The notes beneath the pieces were generated by a model. The model was not told where the DNA came from and made no database searches. It saw only the letters and a program-made list of their open reading frames with translations. The position numbers were made by a program, and so were the translations under genes. Below, in pieces: positions 1 through 5,752 of a stretch of DNA of 6,962 nucleotides (position 1 is its first letter; each line of letters begins with the position of its first letter). This DNA is from Acidobacteriota bacterium (lineage in GTDB: Bacteria > Acidobacteriota > Terriglobia > Terriglobales > Acidobacteriaceae). Where the stretch lies: the NCBI GenBank assembly GCA_021781255.1, contig JAJXXG010000917.1:1-6962 (forward strand). Direction: 5' to 3'.

Positions 1-1
1 G

Positions 2-124
2 CGCCGATCGCTTTATGACGCGGAAGACCAGCTTGTACAAAGCGACCAGAATCTCGTGGTTGATCTGATCGCCATCTACAAAGCTTTGGGCGGCGGCTGG
101 CCGCTGCCGCCTGCGGGCGCATAG
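2..124 (+). CDS. C-terminal end of a TolC/NodT-type outer-membrane efflux factor (5' truncated by window edge)
   Basis: Forty residues are open from the window edge to a TAG stop at 122-124. They read as an amphipathic helix (RRSLYDAEDQLVQSDQNLVV) followed by DLIAIYKALGGGW and a short proline-rich tail. That helix plus the 'LY(K)ALGGGW' ending is typical of the C-terminus of outer-membrane factor lipoproteins of the NodT/OprM/TolC type, which form the trimeric outer-membrane exit duct of tripartite efflux pumps. The gene lies 46 bases upstream of an EmrA-type adaptor on the same strand, the expected order for an operon encoding all three pump parts. The family call rests on a short tail and on context; the rest of the protein is outside the window. 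Confidence 0.75.
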   Translation, partial: RRSLYDAEDQLVQSDQNLVVDLIAIYKALGGGWPLPPAGA

Positions 125-151
125 CGATCGGTGCTTGCAGCCGTTCGTTTT

Positions 152-155
152 GGAG
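152..155 (+). promoter_or_regulatory. Possible Shine-Dalgarno (GGAG) for the EmrA-type adaptor, at unusually long spacing
   Basis: GGAG sits 15 bases upstream of the ATG at 171, which is longer than usual. An in-frame TAA at 165-167 rules out any earlier start, so the choice is ATG 171 or ATG 201. ATG 201 would remove the basic N-terminal leader (MGEKRTFWRR) that precedes the membrane anchor and has no better ribosome site, so 171 is preferred. Confidence 0.4.
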
Positions 156-170
156 ATACGTCGGTAAATC

Positions 171-1166
171 ATGGGAGAGAAAAGAACATTTTGGCGGCGA
201 ATGACGCTCAGAATCCTGCTGGTTGCGCTTGTCATAGCCGCAGTGGCCGCAGCCGTACCGCTGTGGCGATATTTCACCTCTTATGTGTCCACGGAAGACG
301 CCGAAATCGACGGCCACATCGTTCCGATCAATTCGCGCATCGAAGGGACGGTCTTCCACGTTTATGTCGATGACACCCAGCGCGTGAAGCGTGGGCAACT
401 GTTGGTCGAGCTCGATCCACGCGATTACAGAGTCGCGGCCGAGAAGGCCCAGGCTGCCGTGGAACAGGCGAAGGCGCAGGTGCGGTCGGCGGCCGCCGAC
501 GTGCTCGCCGCGCAGGCGAAGATTCAAGTGGACCAGGCAAATTACGCGAAGGCTAAGTATGACGCCCCCCGGCTAGAGGCGCTCTCGGCAAGGGGGGCGG
601 CACCGCGCGAGGACTACTACGAAAGCCTGCGGCAGGTGCGGGTGTATCTGGCGAACATCGACGAGGACCGGGCGGCCGCCAACGCTGCCGAAAAGACCGT
701 GAGCCTTCGCCAGGCGGCGGTACTTGCGGCCCAAGCGACTCTGGATCAGGCGCTGCTCAACCTCAGTTACACGAAAATCTATGCGCCAGCCGCCGGCGTC
801 GTGGGAAACCGGACGGTGCAGATCGGGCAACAGGTGTCGCCCGGACAGGGCCTGATGGCGCTCACGCCGCTCAACGATCTTTGGGTGACGGCGAACTTCA
901 AGGAGAGCTACTTCGGCGAAATACGCCCCGGCCAGCCAGCCACTATTTACGTGGACGCGCTCGGCCGGGATTTAAACGGCTACGTTGAGGGCCTGGGCGG
1001 CGCTACCGGCGCGCTTTACAGCATTCTGCCGCCCGAGAACGCCACTGGCAACTGGGTCAAGGTCGTCCAGCGGCTGCCGGTTCGGATCCGTTTCAAGCAG
1101 GGCGAAGATCCGCCCAGCCACCTGCGGCCGGGACAGTCAGTCGAAGTCAAAGTTTGGTTGCGATGA
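171..1166 (+). CDS. emrA: EmrA-type HlyD-family membrane fusion protein (periplasmic adaptor of MFS efflux pump)
   Basis: This 331-residue protein is the periplasmic adaptor linking an inner-membrane MFS exporter to an outer-membrane channel. A basic cytoplasmic N-terminus is followed by a single membrane anchor (about residues 11-33). Next come a first beta-barrel/lipoyl segment (about 43-82, with the EDAEIDGHI and GTVFHVYVDD features of the family) and an Ala/Gln/Arg-rich alpha-helical hairpin predicted to be coiled coil (about 85-195). The second lipoyl half follows (YTKIYAPAAGVVGNRTVQIG, 200-219), then the EmrA-like NDLWVTANFKE (235-245) and a LPPENATGNWVKVVQRLPV segment (286-304) that is diagnostic of EmrA-type adaptors. 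The length is near the family norm. The stop codon overlaps the next gene's ATG. The substrate cannot be read from the sequence; hydrophobic drugs or toxic organic compounds are usual for the family. Confidence 0.93.
   Translation: MGEKRTFWRRMTLRILLVALVIAAVAAAVPLWRYFTSYVSTEDAEIDGHIVPINSRIEGTVFHVYVDDTQRVKRGQLLVELDPRDYRVAAEKAQAAVEQAKAQVRSAAADVLAAQAKIQVDQANYAKAKYDAPRLEALSARGAAPREDYYESLRQVRVYLANIDEDRAAANAAEKTVSLRQAAVLAAQATLDQALLNLSYTKIYAPAAGVVGNRTVQIGQQVSPGQGLMALTPLNDLWVTANFKESYFGEIRPGQPATIYVDALGRDLNGYVEGLGGATGALYSILPPENATGNWVKVVQRLPVRIRFKQGEDPPSHLRPGQSVEVKVWLR
1163..1166 (+). promoter_or_regulatory. ATGA start/stop overlap coupling adaptor and pump translation
   Basis: The ATG of the DHA2 transporter (1163-1165) overlaps the TGA stop of the adaptor (1164-1166). 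No clear Shine-Dalgarno precedes this ATG, so translation probably depends on ribosomes terminating on the adaptor gene, which would keep the two subunits balanced. A TTG at 1154 is in frame but would add only three residues and lacks this overlap, so 1163 is chosen as the start. Confidence 0.7.
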
Positions 1167-2779
1167 GTGATGCTCCAGCCATTCAGAGCGCGGCCGCACC
1201 GGAGCAGCCGGAACGGTGGCGTCCGAGCCACAATCCCTGGGCCGTCGCGATAACGGTCACGCTCGCGACTTTTATGGAGGTGCTCGACACCAGCATAGCC
1301 AACGTCGCCCTGCCGCATATTGCTGGTTCGCTGGCAGCGAGCGTCGACGAGAGCACTTGGGTGCTGACTTCCTATCTGGTCTCCAATGGCATCGTTCTTC
1401 CGATCAGCGGCTGGATGTCTGGGCTGATAGGCCGCAAGCGTTTCTACATGACGTGCGTTGCGCTGTTCACAGTAAGCTCATTTTTGTGCGGACTGGCGCC
1501 CAACCTGGGGTTGCTCATCTTCTTTCGGATTCTGCAAGGGGCGGGCGGCGGCGGCTTGCAGCCCAGCGAGCAGGCGATTCTGGCCGATACCTTCCCGCCG
1601 GAACAATTCGGCATGGCGTTCGCCGTTTATGGCATGGCCGTCGTGCTGGCGCCCGCCATAGGACCGACGCTGGGCGGCTGGATCACCGACAACTTCACCT
1701 GGCGCTGGGTTTTTTTCATCAACGTACCCGTGGGCATCTGCTCGCTGCTGCTCAGCTATCGGATGGTCGAGGATCCGCCCTATCTGAAACGCCAGATGCG
1801 CGAGATGCGCCGTGACCTCAGCATGGACTATCTCGGGTTGGCCTTGGTGGCGATCGGCTTGGGCTGTATGCAGGTGGTCCTCGACAAGGGCCAGGAAAAA
1901 GATTGGTTTGGGTCGCCCTTTATAACTTCTTTGACGGTTGCTTCGGCCATCGCGCTCATCCTCTTCGTCATCCAGGAGTTGCGCCATCGCCAGCCGGTGC
2001 TGGAGCTGGGCCTGTTGCGCCGCCCAACTTTCGCGATCGCCAACGGAATGATGTTCCTCCTGGGAGTTATGCTTTATGGAACCACCGTCCTGATCCCGCT
2101 TTATCTGCAGGAAATCATGGGCTACACCGCACAGCAGGCGGGAATGGCGCTCTCGCCGGGCGGGCTGGTGATCATGGTCTTGATGCCGATCGTAGGCTGG
2201 ATGCTTACGCGGGTCGACGCCCGCTGGCTTATCGCTTTCGGCTTTGGCTCCACATCCATCGCCTTCTACCACATGACCAATCTCTATCTCGGGATCGATT
2301 TCACCACGGCGATGATGTACCGGATTTACCAATCGATTGGGCTGGCCTTCCTGTTCGTGCCGATTAACACGATGTCTTACGTCGGCGTGCCGCAGGAAAA
2401 GAGCCGCGAAGTGTCAAGCTTGGTCAATCTTTGCCGCAACGTGGGCGGGAGCATTGGCATCTCGCTGGTCACGACCATGCTTGCGCGCCGCGCCCAGTTT
2501 CACCAGCACCGCCTGGTGGCAAATGTCAATCCGGACAGTGGCGTGCTCGGAAGCACGCTGGCCGGGCTCAACAGCCGGCTTTTGCAGCACGGCGTGAGTG
2601 GACCCGAAGCCGCGCATCAAGCGTACGGGATGGTCTATGCGCGCCTGCAGGTGCAGTCGAACGTACAGGCTTACATCGACGTTCTGTGGCTGTTCGCGGT
2701 GGCCTCTCTGTGCGTTGTACCCCTCGCCGTTCTGATGCGGAAAGCCGCTCCGGGAACCGCGCGCCCGGCCGCGCACTGA
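1163..2779 (+). CDS. emrB: EmrB-type DHA2 (14-TM) major facilitator superfamily drug:H+ antiporter
   Basis: This 538-residue inner-membrane exporter belongs to the DHA2 branch of the MFS, which uses proton influx to drive efflux and partners EmrA-type adaptors. About 14 hydrophobic helices can be counted, starting near residues 28, 65, 95, 114, 148, 179, 222, 253, 292, 326, 354, 382, 428 and 503. The D1-type motif LDTSIANVALP is at 41-51, with its Asp at 42. A motif A-like loop GWMSGLIGRKR lies at 83-93. The antiporter motif C, GMAVVLAPAIGPTLGGW, is at 157-173. A hydrophilic stretch of about 60 residues (442-502) separates the last two helices, as is usual for EmrB. The length is normal and no frameshift is seen. 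It is translationally coupled to the adaptor upstream and lies 12 bases from a paralogue downstream, so the genes are almost certainly co-transcribed. Confidence 0.93.
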   Translation: MSDAPAIQSAAAPEQPERWRPSHNPWAVAITVTLATFMEVLDTSIANVALPHIAGSLAASVDESTWVLTSYLVSNGIVLPISGWMSGLIGRKRFYMTCVALFTVSSFLCGLAPNLGLLIFFRILQGAGGGGLQPSEQAILADTFPPEQFGMAFAVYGMAVVLAPAIGPTLGGWITDNFTWRWVFFINVPVGICSLLLSYRMVEDPPYLKRQMREMRRDLSMDYLGLALVAIGLGCMQVVLDKGQEKDWFGSPFITSLTVASAIALILFVIQELRHRQPVLELGLLRRPTFAIANGMMFLLGVMLYGTTVLIPLYLQEIMGYTAQQAGMALSPGGLVIMVLMPIVGWMLTRVDARWLIAFGFGSTSIAFYHMTNLYLGIDFTTAMMYRIYQSIGLAFLFVPINTMSYVGVPQEKSREVSSLVNLCRNVGGSIGISLVTTMLARRAQFHQHRLVANVNPDSGVLGSTLAGLNSRLLQHGVSGPEAAHQAYGMVYARLQVQSNVQAYIDVLWLFAVASLCVVPLAVLMRKAAPGTARPAAH

Positions 2780-2791
2780 GACTCTTTCAAG

Positions 2792-3700
2792 ATGACCACC
2801 GCAATCAGTCAAGTTACGCAGACACCGGCGCCGGCGGCCAAATGGCTAGTGACCGCGTCCATCATGTTCGGGACCGTCCTGTCGGTGATGGACGTGAGCA
2901 TTGTGAACGTCGCGATGCCGCACATGATGGGCAGTTTCGGCCAGGATCTGCTGACCATCACCTGGGTGTCTACGGCGTACAGCATCGCCGAGATGATCAT
3001 GATCACCATGACCGCGTGGTGGAGCACCCTTTTGGGTCGCAAGCGGCTGTTCCTGGGTTCGATGGCGCTCTTTACGGCCGGTTCCGTGATGGCTGGCACC
3101 TCGCAGACGTTCACTCAGATGCTGCTGTGGCGCGTGGTCCAGGGGACTGGCGGCGGCAGCCTTATACCCAGCTCGCAGGCGATCCTGCGCGAGACCTTTC
3201 CGCCAGCGGAGCAGGGCATGGCAATGGCCGTTTACTCCATGGGAGTCATGCTGGCGCCTGCGACAGGTCCGGTAGTTGGAGGCTGGCTGGTGGACAACTA
3301 CGGCTGGCGTTGGATCTTCTATATAAACGTGCCGTTCTGCATCGTCGGCATCCTGATGGTCACTGCCTTTGTGCATGATCCACCCTACCTGAAACGCGGA
3401 GTGACTCGCACCGATTGGACCGGAATTGGGCTGCTAATGGCCGGGATTATCGCCATGCAGATCGTGCTCGAACGGGGCCAGGAGGTGGACTGGTTCGCTT
3501 CGCGCGCGATCGTCGCCGGCACCGTCATCGCCGCGGTTGGTCTGGGCGGCTTGGTGGTATGGGAACTGTACCAGCGCGAGCCGGTGATCGACTTCCGCCT
3601 CTTCCGCAACCGTGAGCTGAGCGTCGGCTCCGCCCTTGGCTCGCTGCTCGGGTTTGTGGTGGAGCTACCCCGTTTCAGTAGAGGGTGTTGGGCTTGGTGA
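2792..3700 (+). pseudogene. Second EmrB-type DHA2 MFS transporter, 3' truncated by an IS3-family element
   Basis: This gene begins 12 bases after the stop of the first DHA2 transporter. Residues 1-289 are host-encoded: MDVSIVNVAMP motif at 33-43, motif A-like AWWSTLLGRKR at 75-85, motif C SMGVMLAPATGPVVGGW at 149-165, and about eight complete membrane helices. It is clearly paralogous to its upstream neighbour; for example both have QAIL..TFPP after helix 4 and DPPYLKR after helix 6. At codon 290 (3659-3661), near the start of the expected helix 9, the frame enters the IS terminal repeat. It then adds 13 IS-encoded residues (VELPRFSRGCWAW) before a TGA at 3698-3700. About 220-240 residues of a normal DHA2 protein are missing, and the missing 3' part is not present on the far side of the IS. 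A 302-residue protein could still be made but is unlikely to be a working transporter. Confidence 0.88.
3660..3692 (+). repeat. IS3-family terminal inverted repeat, orfB-proximal end
   Basis: This 33-base repeat matches the reverse complement of 5005-5037 at 26 of 33 positions without gaps, and better with two one-base gaps. The shared core is GTAGAGGGT (3678-3686), followed by TTGGG after one mismatch, and the tip is TGGAG. It contains the orfB stop codon (3665-3667 on the minus strand) and replaces codon 290 onward of the interrupted DHA2 gene. Confidence 0.88.
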
Positions 3701-4651
3701 TTGGTTTCGTGAATGTCCGATCTCGTTGACTTTGATGCTGTCCTGTTCTTCTCCTATTTTCTCCGCCGCCAGCGGCGGCGGGGCGGATTGTTTGAGCAGC
3801 CCCTGGCCGCTGCACTGAGAGTTGGATTGAGCACCGTAGGCTCGTTCGTAATCGATGGGCGAGAGATAGTCGAGCGCGGAGTGCCTACGATGAGGGTTGT
3901 ACCACCCTTCGATGAAGTCGAACACCGCCATGCGCGCCTCGGCCTGGGTTTTGAAGCTGGTGCGGTCGAGCAGTTCGCATTCCAGGGTGGCGAAAAAACT
4001 CTCGCACATCGCGTTATCGAAACAGTCGCCCACCGAGCCCATCGACGGCCGCACGCCGGCCTGGTCGCAGCGTTTGCCGAAGGCCAACGAGGTGTACTGA
4101 CTGCCATGATCGGAGTGATGAATCACGGCGGCGGGCCGACGTTGCCCGAGCGCCATGTCGAGTGCCGCCAGCACCAGCTCGGTGCGCAGATGAGTTGCCA
4201 TCGCCCAACCCACAAGCTTACGGCTGAACGCGTCGAGCACCACCGCCAGGTAAAGAAAGCCAGCCCAGGTTGGAATGTAGGTGATGTCGGCGACCCACAA
4301 ACGATTGGGTGCCGCGGCGGTGAAGTTGCGTTCGACCAGATCGGGCGCGGGTTTGGCGGCGTGATCGCGCACGGTGGTGGTAACCCACCGGCGCCGGCTG
4401 ACGCCGTAAAGCCCCGCCGTGTTCATCAGCCGCGCCACTCGCTTGCGCCCGATCCGCAGGCCTTGCGCCTTAAGCTCGGCGTAAATTCGCGGCACGCCGT
4501 AGGTCTGGCGCGAGCCGCGATGAATCTCGGCAATCCGCACACTCAACGCCGCATCCGCCCGCGCCCGCGCCGAGGGAGGCCGTTTTAGCCGCGCGTAATA
4601 ACCGCCGGGGGAAACGCCCAGCACGCGGCACATGGTGGCAATTCCGTGCAT
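3665..4651 (-). CDS. IS3-family transposase OrfB (DDE integrase catalytic subunit)
   Basis: This protein of 328 residues (from its own ATG) holds the strand-transfer active site of the IS3 transposase. An HTH-like N-terminal region with YGVPRIYAEL and RKRVARLM (about 30-88) precedes the retroviral-integrase-type core (about 115-265). The catalytic triad is visible: D122 in WVADITYI, D181 in IHHSDHGSQYTS, and E217 in DNAMCESFF. There are exactly 35 residues between the second Asp and the Glu, the DD(35)E spacing of the family. The C-terminal YNPHRRHSALDYLSP motif is at 251-264. After about residue 272 a 56-residue Ser/Pro/Gln-rich tail follows that does not look like the conserved family and ends inside the terminal repeat. 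The frame is open upstream of the ATG into orfA, so the functional product is probably an OrfAB fusion made by -1 frameshifting. Confidence 0.93.
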   Translation of the reverse strand: MHGIATMCRVLGVSPGGYYARLKRPPSARARADAALSVRIAEIHRGSRQTYGVPRIYAELKAQGLRIGRKRVARLMNTAGLYGVSRRRWVTTTVRDHAAKPAPDLVERNFTAAAPNRLWVADITYIPTWAGFLYLAVVLDAFSRKLVGWAMATHLRTELVLAALDMALGQRRPAAVIHHSDHGSQYTSLAFGKRCDQAGVRPSMGSVGDCFDNAMCESFFATLECELLDRTSFKTQAEARMAVFDFIEGWYNPHRRHSALDYLSPIDYERAYGAQSNSQCSGQGLLKQSAPPPLAAEKIGEEQDSIKVNEIGHSRNQSPSPTPSTETG

Positions 4652-4665
4652 GGCCTGGTTAGCCC

Positions 4666-4980
4666 CTACGAATGCGAACGCCGCGATGGCGTCGCGCCGG
4701 TCTCCTGAGCGAACCAGGCCGCGGCTTTTGCCAGTATCTCGCGCTCTTCACGCAGCACCCGGTTCTCCCGGCGCAGCCGATTGAGTTCCTCGCGCTCGGT
4801 CGTGGTCAAGCCATCGCTGCGCAGACCCGCATCGAGTCCAGCCTGCTTGACCCACTGGCGGATCGTTTCCACCGAGGGCTCGAACTCCCGCGCCAGCGCG
4901 GTGATGCTGCGACCGTCGTGCGCCAACTCGACGAGTCGCCGCCGATATTCCGGTGCGTATGGTGGATGGGTTCGCGGCAT
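4666..4980 (-). CDS. IS3-family transposase OrfA (HTH / leucine-zipper DNA-binding subunit)
   Basis: This 104-residue protein binds the IS ends and supplies the N-terminus of the OrfAB transposase. A helix-turn-helix of the transposase type (HTH_Tnp_1) spans about residues 8-46 (EYRRRLVELA, ITALAREF, SVETIRQWVKQAG). A linker is followed by a leucine zipper at 62-85 (EELNRLRRENRVLREEREIL, with Leu at 69, 76 and 83), used in the family for multimerisation. The end of the zipper is followed by AAAWFAQETG, a common OrfA ending. A strong GAGGAG ribosome site lies 8 bases before the ATG. The orfB frame overlaps the last part in the -1 frame. Confidence 0.92.
   Translation of the reverse strand: MPRTHPPYAPEYRRRLVELAHDGRSITALAREFEPSVETIRQWVKQAGLDAGLRSDGLTTTEREELNRLRRENRVLREEREILAKAAAWFAQETGATPSRRSHS
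4725..4729 (-). promoter_or_regulatory. Candidate programmed -1 frameshift site (A-AAA-G) joining OrfA to OrfB
   Basis: On the minus strand OrfA reads GCA-AAA-GCC, giving an AAAAG tetrad-plus-G, a motif used for -1 frameshifting in several IS3-family elements. Slipping back one base lets tRNA-Lys re-pair fully with AAA (K85 of OrfA). From there the -1 frame is open without a stop through orfB to 3665, predicting an OrfAB fusion of 438 residues. The -1 frame upstream of the orfB ATG encodes AIAAFAFVGANQA, continuous with IATMCRVLGVS, which looks like genuine OrfB N-terminus. Only a weak 4-bp stem (CCTG/CAGG) follows; no strong stimulatory structure was seen. Confidence 0.6.
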
Positions 4981-4988
4981 TGGGTAAT

Positions 4989-4994
4989 CTCCTC
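4989..4994 (-). promoter_or_regulatory. Shine-Dalgarno of IS3 orfA
   Basis: GAGGAG on the minus strand lies 8 bases before the orfA ATG at 4980-4978. It is the strongest ribosome site in the window and fixes the orfA start. Confidence 0.75.
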
Positions 4995-5004
4995 TTCCTT
5001 ATTC

Positions 5005-5037
5005 CCCAATACCCTCTACGAAACCGGGTCAACTCCA
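5005..5037 (-). repeat. IS3-family terminal inverted repeat, orfA-proximal end
   Basis: Read on the minus strand, it begins TGGAGTTGACCCGG and ends with GTAGAGGGTATTGGG, pairing with 3660-3692 (26 of 33 identical without gaps). It holds a TTGACC hexamer (5027-5032) and, after a short 15-base gap, TATTGG (5006-5011). This could act as a weak promoter for orfA; spacing and the -10 match are poor, so that part is only a suggestion. The TTGAC is not conserved in the opposite repeat. Confidence 0.85.
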
Positions 5038-5671
5038 CACCCTGGGCGTGTGCGCGGACGGCCGCCGCGTGATCTTGGACCTCAGGCTGGCGGGAGTGGA
5101 GAGCGAGCGCGCCTGGCGCGATGCGGTCCACTCGCTGGTTGCGCGCAATCTGGGCGCTCCGGTGCTGGCGGTGATCGACGGCAATCCGGGTCTGGCCGCG
5201 GCGCTCAAGGCGCAATGGCCGCAGCTCGCGCTGCAACGCTGTACCAACCACAAGCTCTGGAATCTGCTCGCCAAGGCGCCGGCCCATCTGCGCGAGGAGC
5301 TGGCCGAGGATTATCGACGCATGCTCTACGCGGAGAGCCGCGCGGCGGTGGAACAAGCGCGGGTCGCCTTCGCACGCAAGTGGCGGCTGCGCTGCCAGGC
5401 GGTCGCCAAAAGCTTCGAGGAAGCCGGCGACCAGCTGTTCACCTTTACCGCCTCTCCAATCTCGCAATGGAAGGCGTTGCGCACCACCAACGCGCTGGAG
5501 CGGATCAACGAGGAGTTTCGCCGGCGGACCAAGACCCAGGCTTCGCTGCCGAACGAAGAGGCGGTTCTGCTCCTGCTCTTCGGCCTGCTGCACAGCGGAC
5601 AGGTGAAGCTGCGTCGACTGGTCGGCTGGCACGACCTCACCGCCCTAAATCGAGGTTCGGAGGCAGCATAA
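5038..5671 (+). pseudogene. IS256-family (Mutator-type) transposase, 5' half missing
   Basis: About 211 residues of the C-terminal half remain, in frame from the IS3 terminus (first full host codon at 5039: TLGVCADGRR) to a TAA at 5669-5671. IS256 hallmarks are plain: ESERAW, VIDGNPGL with the second catalytic Asp (residue 44 counted from the GTG at 5048), and QRCTNHKLWNLL with the C-x2-H pair at 65 and 68. They continue with KWRLRCQ, FTFTASPISQWKALRTTNALERINEEFRRRTKTQ (catalytic Glu at 151) and EEAVLLLLFGLLHSGQVKLR. Full-length IS256 transposases are about 390-430 residues, so roughly half is gone, including the first catalytic Asp. It must be inactive. The cut coincides exactly with the IS3 right end. 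The surviving part shows no frameshift or internal stop, suggesting a recent loss. Confidence 0.92.
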
Positions 5672-5700
5672 TAGCAACTTGGTAATTCAACTGCTCAACT
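5038..5700 (+). mobile_element. Remnant of an IS256-family element (right part only)
   Basis: The transposase 3' half plus a short tail remain. The right terminal repeat must lie shortly after the stop, perhaps within the AT-richer stretch TAGCAACTTGGTAATTCAAC and the bases just after it (5672-5700). It cannot be fixed because the left terminus, needed for comparison, has been lost. The right boundary given is therefore approximate. Confidence 0.6.
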
Positions 5701-5752
5701 CGCCGCAGACCTTCGATGCCAGGCTTTTTCCACCAGTTGACAGACACCACCT

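Larger units (their letters stand above)
3660..5037 (-). mobile_element. Complete IS3-family insertion sequence (about 1378 bp)
   Basis: The element is bounded by imperfect inverted repeats beginning TGGAG and ending CTCCA. It carries two consecutive minus-strand genes, orfA (HTH plus leucine zipper) and orfB (DDE integrase core) in the -1 frame relative to orfA, which is the standard IS3-family layout. Size, TG...CA ends and gene order all agree. Both reading frames are intact with all catalytic residues, so the element may be active. Boundaries are set by the repeat alignment. An extra G just outside each end would extend the match by one base, so the ends are accurate to about one base. 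No 3-5 base target duplication is found: the left flank ends TTGTGG and the right flank begins CACCCT. The subgroup is uncertain; the OrfA sequence style looks closest to the IS3 subgroup. Confidence 0.92.

Noticed and set aside
1478..2332. Minus-strand open frame of 284 codons opposite the first DHA2 gene
   Set aside because: The translation is rich in His, Arg, Asp and Gln, with no recognisable domain. It mirrors the transporter codons.
2431..3378. Plus-strand open frame spanning the junction of the two DHA2 genes
   Set aside because: It overlaps both real transporters in another frame and has low-complexity Arg/His/Gly composition.
3763..3778. CCGCCG-CCAG-CGGCGG hairpin inside the end of OrfB
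   Set aside because: It lies in coding sequence for a Pro/Ala stretch and has no T-run after it in the direction of orfB transcription. In GC-rich DNA such stems arise by chance.
3713..4588. Long plus-strand open frame (291 codons) opposite OrfB
   Set aside because: It is antisense to a complete DDE transposase with all catalytic residues. The translation is His/Arg/Gly-rich and resembles no family; high-GC codon structure explains the openness.
4672..5685. Long open frames crossing the IS3/IS256 junction (plus 4672-5685 and minus 4748-5632)
   Set aside because: They shadow OrfA on one side and the IS256 transposase on the other, and contain no recognisable domain of their own.
5737..5742. 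Perfect TTGACA upstream of the XRE-cupin gene, as a -35 box
   Set aside because: At 16-18 bases downstream there is only GGTCTGC-like sequence, not a -10 box. The spacing to any AT-rich hexamer is too long.
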